Source of the DNA: an uncultured Prevotella sp.
Lineage (GTDB): Bacteria > Bacteroidota > Bacteroidia > Bacteroidales > Bacteroidaceae
DNA length: 56,370 nt
Reading direction: 5' to 3'
Assembly (NCBI GenBank): GCA_947167845.1
Contig: CAMVJQ010000009.1
Coordinates: 1 to 56,370, forward strand
The notes beneath the pieces are model-generated. The model did no database searches. It was not told where the DNA came from and saw only the letters and a program-made list of their open reading frames with translations. The position numbers and the translations under genes were made by a program. Of this stretch, positions 35,361-44,027 are shown in pieces. The first letter of the stretch is position 1. The number at the start of each line of letters is the position of its first letter.

Positions 35361-35501
35361 CTCTGTCATTTTCAAATCAAAAAATCAAAGACCGCTCTGA
35401 AACCCTTATTAACAAAGGGATATATGAGGTTTAATTAAAATTTATCGTATCACTAATATTTCTTCATAATCTCTTTGATTTAGTAAATTATTAAATAAAT
35501 T

Positions 35502-35545
35502 GTCCAAGCAATAACGCTGCAAAATTACAGCTTTACTGCTTGGAC
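35502..35545 (-). terminator. Hairpin after the two-PL1 operon
   Basis: GTCCAAGCA (35502-35510) / TGCTTGGAC (35537-35545) with a nested GCTG / CAGC pair around CAAAATTA. It lies about 90 bases after the PL1 stop and is followed on the minus strand by an A/T-rich run, so it may terminate that transcript. The loop holds a TAATTTTG box on the minus strand. Nothing else is seen in 35361-35632. Confidence 0.45.
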
Positions 35546-35632
35546 GAGGGGGAAAAACTATCAAAAAGAGTGTAAATTATATCCGAATAGTCATTTTTCT
35601 GGCTTTTGTGAGCCTGAAAGACTGAACTGTAG

Positions 35633-36862
35633 TTATCTCTGAATGAACTTGCGCCCCTGCTGGATGGTGACTCCCCGGTAATTGCCGTCAACCTTCTTGC
35701 CAGAGAGATTGTAGGACAGAGCGTCGTGCTGACGTCCTTCCTTAGGGGAAGAGAGAGAGGTGGTGTACTTCTCTCCTTCCTTGATCTGCAGGGTGGCTCC
35801 TGCGCCATTCTTTTCATTGGTGACCACACTCTCCACCAGACTGGCATCATAGCCCTCATAGTCATAGACAGATAAGGGTGTGAAGTATTCGATGCTGCCA
35901 GAGCGGCTCTGCACGTCAGAAGCACCGATGCAGCCGGTGAGGGTGATGTTATAGTCGGTGTAGCCGCTCTTGGTGGCATACTTGGCCCATGCCTTTTTCC
36001 GTGCAGCCTCACTGGTAAAGGCACATTTCTCTACGTATGCATTGCACTTGTAGCCTACACCGATGCAATAGTTGGCCACACTGCTGCTGTACAGACAGTT
36101 CAGGATATGCATCTTGGCAAAGCGGATGCGCGGCATGCGCTCACGGCACCCCTCGTCCCACCAGCAGTTGGCGAAAGTCGTGCGAAGGTGGCCCTCGTCT
36201 TTCGCTCCCTGACTGTCACTGCTCCCCCAGAGGTTGGTGAAGCGGTGGTCATCGCTGCCACCAGAGCCGCCGGCCCAGGGTGCAATAAGATAGCGGAAAC
36301 GGCACCAACTGACGCAGATGTAGTCAGAGCCGTTGCTGCAGTCGAGATTGCCGTCCACCCCGTCCTGAAAGTCGCAGTGGTCTATCCAGATGTGTTCACT
36401 GCCATATAGTATCAGGTTGTCCTTGCCGTCGATGTCGTATGCGCCGGCCCCCCGGAATGTCATGTTGCGGATGATGAAGTTCTTGCAGCGCGACAGTTGC
36501 AGGATGCCGCTCTCGTCCTTCACCGCCGAGTGGGTCGTGTTCTCGAAGGCCGCGCCTGGCAGACCGTAGATGGTCTTGTTCTCCTGATCCTTGATAGAGA
36601 ACTGGCCATCGACCCGGATGACACCTTTGATATAGATGGTTTTCTTGGTCGTCTTGCTCTTCTTGTCGAGAGCCGCTTCCAGTTCCTCCAAGGTCGTGAC
36701 CACAACAGGATTCTCATCCTCACTGCCTGTGATGCCGCCGTCGACGGCTCCCCAACCGATGGGGCGGTTCTGGTCATAGATCGAACGGTCCTGTGCTGCC
36801 GCCCATGAAGGGGCTGACAGCACAAGCACAAAATTGGCTATAAATGCTACAATCTTTTTCAT
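35633..36862 (-). CDS. Secreted PL1-family pectate lyase (classical subfamily)
   Basis: 409 residues with a signal peptide (cleaved after SWAAA). The PL1 beta-helix shows GWGAVDGGITGSEDE at the start of the mature part, SEHIWIDHCDFQDGVDGNLD (Ca-binding Asp) and the catalytic-Arg segment ERMPRIRFAKMHILNC. It ends in the conserved tail (YNLSGKKVDGNYRGVTIQQG...). It is of a different PL1 subfamily from the neighbouring lyase and should attack internal galacturonate linkages. Only 3 bases separate it from the upstream PL1 gene, so both share one transcript. Confidence 0.92.
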   Translation of the reverse strand: MKKIVAFIANFVLVLSAPSWAAAQDRSIYDQNRPIGWGAVDGGITGSEDENPVVVTTLEELEAALDKKSKTTKKTIYIKGVIRVDGQFSIKDQENKTIYGLPGAAFENTTHSAVKDESGILQLSRCKNFIIRNMTFRGAGAYDIDGKDNLILYGSEHIWIDHCDFQDGVDGNLDCSNGSDYICVSWCRFRYLIAPWAGGSGGSDDHRFTNLWGSSDSQGAKDEGHLRTTFANCWWDEGCRERMPRIRFAKMHILNCLYSSSVANYCIGVGYKCNAYVEKCAFTSEAARKKAWAKYATKSGYTDYNITLTGCIGASDVQSRSGSIEYFTPLSVYDYEGYDASLVESVVTNEKNGAGATLQIKEGEKYTTSLSSPKEGRQHDALSYNLSGKKVDGNYRGVTIQQGRKFIQR

Positions 36863-36865
36863 TGG

Positions 36866-38608
36866 TTATTTTTGGATGAATTTCTTACCGTTACTTATCA
36901 CAATGCCTTTGTAGTTGGCGTCTACACGCTGACCTGCCAGATTGCGGATGGCAGCGTCCGTGCTGTGCGTCGCTAAGTTGACTGATATGTTGCTTGTACT
37001 GGCGGGATCAATGGCTTCAACGCGCGTCCCGTCTTCTTTTGTATAGGCAGGGTAGTACTCTTCAACGCTATTCTCTGCATCTCTGTTCCCGCCGATCATG
37101 ATGTCTTGCACAAGCGAGTTGGCATAGACCTCGAGGTTCGTGTACCATCCATTGGGGTCGAGCGTGTATGTTAATCCATCGGAAGCGTTGTTGGGGTCAA
37201 GTCCATTGGCCGTCTCCCAGTCGTTGGGTATGCCGTCGCCGTCGGTGTCAAAACCTGACTCTCTTGCTCCCGTTGGGAAGTTGGCTTCGGTATAGCCCTT
37301 GCAGTCGGCTACGATGTCGATGCGTCCTTTTGTCTTGGTGACTGATCCGCTGTAGGTGGCCGTCCCGTTAGTGGTTTCTGTGACATAGCGCTGGTCCACT
37401 TCGTCACGATGCAGTGATGCACCGGCGTAAGCCAGCACTTTGTCGTAGGCTGTGGCTGCGGTGTGGGTCGTCACCTCTCCGGCGGGGGCAGGCTCGTCGA
37501 GTTTGATTTTTACGCAGTCTCTGCCGCCGACTTTCTCATAGACAGCCGTCTCACCGTAGTAGTGGTTGGGGTCTGGCGTGTAGTGTTCCCCTCCCTTGCT
37601 GGGGACACTATTGTCGTATATGACTCCCTTCCAGTCGTAGTTGACATTGCTGTTCACCTGATTGCCGCTGATGAAATACCTGCTTGTCATGCTATAGAAC
37701 GTATTGTCGTTGCCACCGTTTCCGCTGTCAGCCTGCGAGACCTGGGTGACCCGGTTGGTTGCACCGGCAGGCCCTGTCTTATAGTAATTGTTGACGATGT
37801 TGACCTGTCCGCCGCCGGGACCGCCATAGCAGCCGTTCCCGCAGTTGTAGACGACACAGTTGCGGAAGTCGACGTTTTCTGCCTGCAGGGCGTTCTTCCA
37901 CTGATACTGGCTATAGAGCCGGTTGCCTGTATAGCCTGACCAGTTGTAGCGTGCTCCGTTGAATCGGGGAGAGCGGTTGGCCACGTGTGCGATCATATTG
38001 TGATGGAAGGAGGCCAGTTTGCCGCCCCAGATACCGCCGTAGCCGTGGGCGCCCTTGTCATGCCCTCCATTGACAAGACTCTCGGCAATCGTACACCATT
38101 GCATCGTGTAGTTGTTGTTGTCATAGAAGGAGGCCACTTCGTCGATGCTCCAGGAGAACGAGCAGTGGTCGTAGATCTGTCCTGTATGCTGGCGTGTCCA
38201 AATGGCATCGGCGCCGCTGTTGACATCCTTCTCCTGACCACGGCGCACGCGGATGAAGCGCATGATGATATTGTCTGCGTCAGGTCTCACAGTATAGTAG
38301 CGGACGGTGATGCCGGGGTAGGGGGCTGTCTGACCGAGGATGGTGGTGTTGGCTCCGATCTTCAGGTCACTGTTGAGGGCTATGACGCCGCCCACGTCGA
38401 ATACGACGATTTTCTTGGATGAGCCTGCCACAGCCTGACGCAGTGAACCCTGGCCGGAGTCATTGAGATTGGTGACGTGGATAATCTTCCCCCCCCGTCC
38501 ACCGGTGGTGTAACGTCCATGGCCCTCGGCACCGGGGAAGGCAGGTGCCTGTGCTGTGGCGGTCAATGAGAGCGTGAGCATTGCTGCTGTCAAAATTTTC
38601 TTATTCAT
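36866..38608 (-). CDS. Secreted PL1-family pectate lyase, paralogue of the 14517-16568 enzyme
   Basis: About 580 residues from the ATG at 38608 (MNKKILTAAML...). The ATG at 38626 would sit at the predicted transcription start, so the shorter form is preferred. The beta-helix matches the other large PL1 enzyme: AFPGAEGHGRYTTGGRGG, IYDHCSFSWSIDE, HHNMIAHVANRSPR. It also has the same FDTDGDGIPNDWE calcium-binding linker (about 430) and the same C-terminal tail (NLAGQRVDANYKGIVISNG...), but lacks the extra beta-sandwich. First gene of a two-gene lyase operon with its own promoter and operator. Confidence 0.92.
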   Translation of the reverse strand: MNKKILTAAMLTLSLTATAQAPAFPGAEGHGRYTTGGRGGKIIHVTNLNDSGQGSLRQAVAGSSKKIVVFDVGGVIALNSDLKIGANTTILGQTAPYPGITVRYYTVRPDADNIIMRFIRVRRGQEKDVNSGADAIWTRQHTGQIYDHCSFSWSIDEVASFYDNNNYTMQWCTIAESLVNGGHDKGAHGYGGIWGGKLASFHHNMIAHVANRSPRFNGARYNWSGYTGNRLYSQYQWKNALQAENVDFRNCVVYNCGNGCYGGPGGGQVNIVNNYYKTGPAGATNRVTQVSQADSGNGGNDNTFYSMTSRYFISGNQVNSNVNYDWKGVIYDNSVPSKGGEHYTPDPNHYYGETAVYEKVGGRDCVKIKLDEPAPAGEVTTHTAATAYDKVLAYAGASLHRDEVDQRYVTETTNGTATYSGSVTKTKGRIDIVADCKGYTEANFPTGARESGFDTDGDGIPNDWETANGLDPNNASDGLTYTLDPNGWYTNLEVYANSLVQDIMIGGNRDAENSVEEYYPAYTKEDGTRVEAIDPASTSNISVNLATHSTDAAIRNLAGQRVDANYKGIVISNGKKFIQK

Positions 38609-38625
38609 AATGGTCTGTTTAATCA

Positions 38626-38679
38626 TTTTGGGGCAAAGTTACGAAGAATCTTTCAATTCTTACGCACTTTGCCCCAAAA
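38626..38679. repeat. 54-bp inverted repeat containing a promoter box
   Basis: Perfect 14-bp arms TTTTGGGGCAAAGT (38626-38639) and ACTTTGCCCCAAAA (38666-38679), with an inner AAGAAT/ATTCTT pair. The left arm contains most of the -7 box of the PL1 operon. It lies just downstream of susD2 and may also act as its terminator, though no T tract follows on the minus strand. Confidence 0.75.
38634..38641 (-). promoter_or_regulatory. -7 box of the two-PL1 operon
   Basis: Minus-strand TAACTTTG, 26 bases before the ATG at 38608. No -33 TTTG at the normal distance. Confidence 0.5.
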
Positions 38680-38686
38680 AAGGTCA

Positions 38687-38700
38687 TTTAAACGTTTACG
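38687..38700 (-). promoter_or_regulatory. Palindromic operator (site 4)
   Basis: TTTAAACGTTTACG; the inner TAAACGTTTA is perfectly palindromic. Centre 59.5 bp from the -7 box start at 38634. It lies 6 bases beyond the stop codon of susD2. Confidence 0.65.
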
Positions 38701-38706
38701 GACGGA

Positions 38707-40848
38707 TTAATATCCGGGATTCTGCCACATACCGTCGGTTGCGGAGTTGTACTGCAGCACGCCGTTGGCATCCTGAGTGACGGATGCGTCGGAGCGGTTG
38801 GTTACTGACTCCAGTTCGTTGAGAGGAATAGGACGATAATAGTGCTTGACGGCGATGTTGCCGGAAGCCTGGGCGTTGTACTTCTTCACGTGGTCGAGGA
38901 GCGTGTGGGTGCGCTTCAGGTCGAACCAGCGCTGGTACTCACCGCAGAGTTCGAGAGCGCGCTCCTTCAGGATGGTCTCGATGTCGACGGACCCCTTCAG
39001 GCTGTTGTCCTTGCCACTGATGGCACGGGCTGCGCGCAGGGTGTTAAGGGTCGAGAGGGCATCGCCGCCGGTGGCGAGTTCTGCCTCCGCCTTGATCAGG
39101 TACATCTCTGCCAGACGCAGCACCATGATGTCGCGGTGGGAGATATCGTAGGTCGGATATGAGACCTCGTACTGGTCGTCGAGGAACTTCTTGATGCCGG
39201 GATATGAGCGACGGCCTTCGATCTTCTCGCTCTTGTAGCGGTCGTCGCCATAGACGTCTGACTTGGCCTTACCGCCTTCCGTAGGCAGGGCGGTGGCAGG
39301 GTCGCCGCTGGTGTAGACGGGGATGTCGCCGCCGAAGGCAAACTGCAGACGATACTTGTCCTTTGCCTCAGCCTGAAGAGCCTGACCCTCGGCAGAGTTT
39401 CCGTCCATCAGACTGTAGAGGATGGCTGTGCCGCCACCGTTGAAGTAGTTGCCATCCTCAGCATAGGCCTGCTCATAGTCCTTGAATTCCTGGTCGGCCA
39501 TCTTCGGATACTTGGTGGCGTTCTTTGCCAGAGCCCTGGGCACGCGGTAACTGGTCAGCAGCACGCCATTGTAGCGCTGGTCGGTCTCCTTGATCTCGTC
39601 GAGGATCGTCCAGAGGTAGAGAGAGGGCAGATAGCGGGTGAAGCCGCGTCCGTAGGGGGAGTAGTACTTGCCCACTTCGATGTCTTCGCCGGTCTCGACG
39701 CTCTTGATGGTGGTCTTGTTGGCTGCCACGCGCCAGAAGATGGACTTGTTGGTCTGTCCGTTAGGACCGAGGTCATCGCAGCCGTTGTTCCACAGACTGA
39801 CGTACATCAGCAGGTCGGCGCTGCCGCCGTTGCTGCCGTAGCCCTTACGGGTGAGCAGGGAGTTGAACTGGCCTTCGCCGTTATCGGCAAAGCGGTAGGG
39901 GACACAGTTGTCGCGGCCGGAAGCGAGGGTGTTGCCGTAGTGGACGGCAAACAGGTTCTCGCTGTTCTTGTCGGCCTCCTCGTTTTTCATACTGAAGGTG
40001 TCGGAGAAGCGGCTGTAGAACTTGGCACCGGAGTTGCTGATCACATCGTTGGCTGCGTTGAGGGCCTCGGTATAGAGGTTGCCGTAGCCGCTGACGCTGT
40101 TGGCACCGAGCCAGGAGGCAGCATAGAGGCATACGCGGGCATAGAGGGCCTCTGCGGAGTAGTAGTGTGCGCGGCCAGTGCCGGTGGCAGCGGACTGCTT
40201 CATGATGTTGGCAGCCTTGTACTTCTCCATGGCCTGCTTCAGGTCGCTCAGGATGTTGGCATAAACCTCTGCCTCAGGCACACGGACAGGAGCCGTATTG
40301 AAGTTGGTGGCGTTGATGGGCTCTGCGTTATAGGGAATCGGTCCCCACATGGCTACCATCTGTGAGTAGTAGAGGGCACGGAGGAAGTAGCCGTCGCCAA
40401 GATAGCCGTTCTTCTGCGCATCGCTGATAGTGGAGCACTCAGGTGCATACTTCAGCAGGTTGTTGCAGACGTCGATGCCGGCATAGAACAGTTCCCAGTA
40501 CTGGTCGAGACAGGGGTTGTTGTTGACGGCGTCGGTACCGGAAGTGGAGATGAAACCGAGACTCTCGGCAGTGAGGTCATAACTGAGCAGCGACTTCTGC
40601 TTGTTGTCGTAGCCGTAATAGAACAAGTCGGATCCCATTTCCGCGAGACCCACGGCCGGCTCCTTGCCCCACCATCCGCGCGCATAACTGTAGGCAGAGT
40701 AGGCCAGTCCGTCGATACCAGTCTTGGTCTGGTAAACCAGGTCGGCAGTCTCGCCTGCCTTGTTGTCCTCCTCCAGATAGTCTTTGCAGGAGGTTGTGCC
40801 GAGCCCGAGGGCAGCGGCAGCAAATAGCATGCTTAATATCTTTTTCAT
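38707..40848 (-). CDS. SusD/RagB-family glycan-binding outer-membrane lipoprotein (SusD2)
   Basis: 713 residues with lipobox TTSC (Cys21) and a mature start CKDYLEEDNKAGETAD. SusD-fold segments include KNGYLGDGYFLRALYYSQMVAMWGPIP and DIMVLRLAEMYLIKAEAELATGG. The pattern differs clearly from SusD1, so the two systems probably bind different pectin fragments. Translated 18 bases after SusC2. Confidence 0.95.
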   Translation of the reverse strand: MKKILSMLFAAAALGLGTTSCKDYLEEDNKAGETADLVYQTKTGIDGLAYSAYSYARGWWGKEPAVGLAEMGSDLFYYGYDNKQKSLLSYDLTAESLGFISTSGTDAVNNNPCLDQYWELFYAGIDVCNNLLKYAPECSTISDAQKNGYLGDGYFLRALYYSQMVAMWGPIPYNAEPINATNFNTAPVRVPEAEVYANILSDLKQAMEKYKAANIMKQSAATGTGRAHYYSAEALYARVCLYAASWLGANSVSGYGNLYTEALNAANDVISNSGAKFYSRFSDTFSMKNEEADKNSENLFAVHYGNTLASGRDNCVPYRFADNGEGQFNSLLTRKGYGSNGGSADLLMYVSLWNNGCDDLGPNGQTNKSIFWRVAANKTTIKSVETGEDIEVGKYYSPYGRGFTRYLPSLYLWTILDEIKETDQRYNGVLLTSYRVPRALAKNATKYPKMADQEFKDYEQAYAEDGNYFNGGGTAILYSLMDGNSAEGQALQAEAKDKYRLQFAFGGDIPVYTSGDPATALPTEGGKAKSDVYGDDRYKSEKIEGRRSYPGIKKFLDDQYEVSYPTYDISHRDIMVLRLAEMYLIKAEAELATGGDALSTLNTLRAARAISGKDNSLKGSVDIETILKERALELCGEYQRWFDLKRTHTLLDHVKKYNAQASGNIAVKHYYRPIPLNELESVTNRSDASVTQDANGVLQYNSATDGMWQNPGY

Positions 40849-40866
40849 ATTGTAGTCTGTTTTGAA

Positions 40867-43800
40867 TTAGAATGTTACATTAAGACCGACGACCACTTGC
40901 TTCATCAGCGGGAAGTTGACACTGCCGCCACGCTCCGGGTCGTAGTTGTCGAAGTGGCTGAAGGTGAAGAAGTTCTTCAGAGAGCAGTACACGCGTGCGT
41001 TGCTCATCAGGACGTGTTTTAGGACGTTCTTCGGCAGGCTATAGGCCAGTGTGATGTCCTTGATCTTGAAGTAGTCTGCCTTCTGCATCATGATAGCATT
41101 CTTGTAGAATGTAGAAGAGGAACCGCCGGCACCTGGTGACGGGATGATGGCACCGGTGTTCTCGGGCGTCCAGTAGGAGAGGTCGCCCCAGTTGGCATTG
41201 TCATAGAGGAACAGGTTGTAGCCCTGATAACTCATGTAGCCGCCCAGACGGGCCATCGTGGAGATGCTCAGCGAGATGTCCTTGTAACTCAGAGAGGTCG
41301 ACAGACCGAGGATGGCCTTCGGAGAGCGGTTGTAGATGATCTTGTCGGAGTCGTCGATCTCGCCGTCGCCATTCTGGTCGATCACCTTCGACGTTCCGGG
41401 ATTGCCGTAGTCGGAGAAGGGCTTCTGGAAGTTGGGGTGAGAAGCCATGTACTGGTCGAACTCGCCGATGTTCCAGCATCCGTCTACCTCGTATGTGTAA
41501 TAAGCGGATACGGGCTCGTCGACCTTCAGGATGTCGATACCGTTGACAAACTGGGTCACGCCGTCGGCCAGTTCGTCGACATAGTCGCGGGCAAATGTGG
41601 CTGAGAGTGTGACGTCCCAGTTGAAGTCCTTGGTCTGCACGGGAATACCGCCGATAGAAGCCTCGACACCCTGGCCCCTGGTCTTACCGATATTTGCCAG
41701 CATGCTGGTGAATACCGTTGAGGGAGGAGCGGTCTTGTAGTACAGCAGGTCGTAGGTCTTGCTCTTGTAGTAGTCCACCGTACCGTAGATGCGGCCGTTG
41801 AGGAACGAGAAGTCGAGACCGATGTCGAATGCAGATGTCTTTTCCCAAGTCAATTCAGGATTGGCCATGGTCATAGGAGCCTTCTCCGTAGCGTTGGGCA
41901 CGATGGCCGACAGTGTGGCCAGTGTCTGATAGGGATCGATGGCAGCGTTGCCGGAGAGTCCCCATGACACACGGAGTTTCAGGTTGTCGAGCCAGGACTT
42001 GGCACCCTGCATGAACTGTTCTTCTGACATGCGCCAGCCGGCAGATACTGAGGGGAAGTAGCCCCATTTCTTGCCTTCAGCGAGTACTGAGGAACCGTCG
42101 GCACGGAGAGAAGCCTGAAGCAGATAGCGGGAGTCGTAAGAGTAGTTGACACGACCGAAGAAAGAGACCATCGAGGCCTTGGTATATTCGGAGTTCTTGT
42201 CAGGGCTCGTGATCTTGCTGATGTCGTAGAACGAGTTCTTGTAGTAGTGCTCTGCACCGGCGGAACCGGTGATGTTGACAGCCTCCTTTACTGACTGGGT
42301 CATTTCGTGACCGAGCAGGAAGGTGAAGTCGTTCTTGCCCACCTCCAGATTGTAGTTGGCAGTGTTCTGCCATACATACTTGGTGCTGGCCGTATTGTTG
42401 TTTGTGATAATTGAGGTCTGTCCTGCCTGGAAGCGGCTCTGACTCTCATAGTCCTGATACATACCGTCGCGGGAGTCGGAGCGGTCGAGGGTGAGTTGAG
42501 ACTTCAGGAAGAGGCCCTTGATGGGGTTCAACTGCAGATAGGCACTGCCGAAGAAACGGGTGGTCTCAATATTGCGCTGGAAATTGCCGTTCTCGTCGAG
42601 CAGAGGCGAGCAGTGGGCGGCATACCAGGGGTTTGGCGTCTTATTGATGCTGCCGTCAGTGAGATAGGCGTGAGTGATGGTGGTCATCTTCTGAGCCTGG
42701 CCGTACACACCGCCGTTACGACGGTCATTGCTCTTGTAGGCATAGGAGAGGCTGGCACCGATTTTCACAACCTTGTTGATGTTGTGGTCGATGTTTGCAC
42801 GGCCTGTGTAGCGGTTAAACTTATCGCCCTCCATGAGCCCCTTGTCGTTCATCATGGCCATTGACACGTTGAAGTTGGTCTTTTCGTTACCACCCTGCAC
42901 AGAGACTTCATAGTTCTGGCTGACGCTGTTCTTCATGAACATGTCCATCCAGTCGGTGTACGATTTGTCGTTGTAGATGTCGAGTGTCTCAGTGCCGTCG
43001 TCGAGTTTGAAGGTCAGCACGTCGGCTGCCGTGGCTGCATTGGTGAAGTTCCAGTCGTTGGCTGCGGCTGTCTCGTAGTTCTTCTTGTCGATCATGCGTT
43101 GTACTTCATTGTCGCCGTACATGGGCTTTACCACGCCGGTGGCACTGTTGAACGACAGATAGCCGTTGAAACTGACGGAGGTCTTGCCTGCCTTACCGCG
43201 CTTGGTGGTGATCAGGATGACACCGTTGGCACCCTTTGTACCGTAGATGGCCGTAGAAGCAGCATCCTTCAGGATGTCCATAGATTCGATGTCGCCAGCG
43301 GGGATATCCACTGTAGAGCCATACTCAACACCGTCGACGAGTACGAGTGGAGCATTGCTGGCATTCAGGGAGCGGTTGCCGCGGAAGGTCATGCTGACAC
43401 CTCCACCGGCCTGACCGCCATCGCTCATCTGGAGGTCTACACCAGGCACTTTAGCCTGCATGGCACTCAGGGCATTGGCACCGGCCACGGCCTTCAGGTC
43501 GTCGGTCTTCACGGAGGCCACCGATCCTGTCAGGTCCTTCTTCTTCATCGTGCCGTAACCGACGACCACGATTTCGTCAAGACCAGTAGCGTCCTCTTCC
43601 AGTGTGACGCTGATGCTGCTCTTTCCGGCGACGGTGACTTTCTGCTCCTTGAAGCCGATGTAAGAGAACTTGAGGACACCGTTGTCTGGCACGCTCTTGA
43701 TGGTGAAGTTGCCGTCGAAGTCGGTTACACCGCCATTGGAGGTGCCGTCGACCATAACGCTCACACCGATCATGGGCTCACCTGTAGCATCCTTCACTGT

Positions 43801-43887
43801 ACCTGTGACTGTCTTCTGGGCATAAGCCATGAAGCACATCACAGACAAAAGCAAAGCCATAGAGGCTCTTTTGATTTGATGATTCAT
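40867..43887 (-). CDS. SusC/RagA-family TonB-dependent transporter (SusC2)
   Basis: 1006 residues. Signal peptide, carboxypeptidase-regulatory-like domain (VTGTVKDATGEPMIGVSVMV...), the SusC signature (LDEIVVVGYGTMKKKDLTGSV), plug domain (FRGNRSLNASNAPLVLVDGV) and a beta-barrel ending in KQVVVGLNVTF. It should import pectic oligosaccharides together with SusD2. It is about 100 residues shorter than SusC1. Confidence 0.96.
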   Translation of the reverse strand: MNHQIKRASMALLLSVMCFMAYAQKTVTGTVKDATGEPMIGVSVMVDGTSNGGVTDFDGNFTIKSVPDNGVLKFSYIGFKEQKVTVAGKSSISVTLEEDATGLDEIVVVGYGTMKKKDLTGSVASVKTDDLKAVAGANALSAMQAKVPGVDLQMSDGGQAGGGVSMTFRGNRSLNASNAPLVLVDGVEYGSTVDIPAGDIESMDILKDAASTAIYGTKGANGVILITTKRGKAGKTSVSFNGYLSFNSATGVVKPMYGDNEVQRMIDKKNYETAAANDWNFTNAATAADVLTFKLDDGTETLDIYNDKSYTDWMDMFMKNSVSQNYEVSVQGGNEKTNFNVSMAMMNDKGLMEGDKFNRYTGRANIDHNINKVVKIGASLSYAYKSNDRRNGGVYGQAQKMTTITHAYLTDGSINKTPNPWYAAHCSPLLDENGNFQRNIETTRFFGSAYLQLNPIKGLFLKSQLTLDRSDSRDGMYQDYESQSRFQAGQTSIITNNNTASTKYVWQNTANYNLEVGKNDFTFLLGHEMTQSVKEAVNITGSAGAEHYYKNSFYDISKITSPDKNSEYTKASMVSFFGRVNYSYDSRYLLQASLRADGSSVLAEGKKWGYFPSVSAGWRMSEEQFMQGAKSWLDNLKLRVSWGLSGNAAIDPYQTLATLSAIVPNATEKAPMTMANPELTWEKTSAFDIGLDFSFLNGRIYGTVDYYKSKTYDLLYYKTAPPSTVFTSMLANIGKTRGQGVEASIGGIPVQTKDFNWDVTLSATFARDYVDELADGVTQFVNGIDILKVDEPVSAYYTYEVDGCWNIGEFDQYMASHPNFQKPFSDYGNPGTSKVIDQNGDGEIDDSDKIIYNRSPKAILGLSTSLSYKDISLSISTMARLGGYMSYQGYNLFLYDNANWGDLSYWTPENTGAIIPSPGAGGSSSTFYKNAIMMQKADYFKIKDITLAYSLPKNVLKHVLMSNARVYCSLKNFFTFSHFDNYDPERGGSVNFPLMKQVVVGLNVTF

Positions 43888-43953
43888 ACACGTTAGTTTT
43901 AGTTATACAAAAATATTACTTAGTTAATTATTTGTTAGCGTGATTAATCGTTG

Positions 43954-43985
43954 CAAAATTATAATTCTTATTTAATAATGCCAAG
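43954..43985 (-). promoter_or_regulatory. Promoter of the SusC2/SusD2 operon
   Basis: Minus-strand TAATTTTG (43954-43961) with CTTG (43982-43985) 20 bp upstream; leader of about 60 bases. Confidence 0.6.
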
Positions 43986-44005
43986 GATTTAACTTTTTTT
44001 TGTAT

Positions 44006-44019
44006 TGTAAACGTTTACG
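44006..44019 (-). promoter_or_regulatory. Palindromic operator (site 5)
   Basis: TGTAAACGTTTACG containing the perfect GTAAACGTTTAC; centre 58.5 bp from the -7 box start at 43954. It lies 8 bases beyond the stop of the GH28-GH105 fusion gene. Confidence 0.7.
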
Positions 44020-44027
44020 TAAATCTG

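Larger units (their letters stand above)
33775..35458 (-). mobile_element. IS4-family insertion sequence, degraded, carrying a nested small element
   Basis: The transposase remnants (33815-35331) are flanked by a candidate terminal inverted repeat. Left ATTACTACTGATGCGATAAA (33775-33794) and the reverse complement of 35439-35458 (AATATTAGTGATACGATAAA) match at 16 of 20 positions. Removing the 329-base nested insert leaves about 1.36 kb, a normal IS4 size. No target duplication is obvious, so the ends are tentative. It separates the two halves of the pectin locus. Confidence 0.6.
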
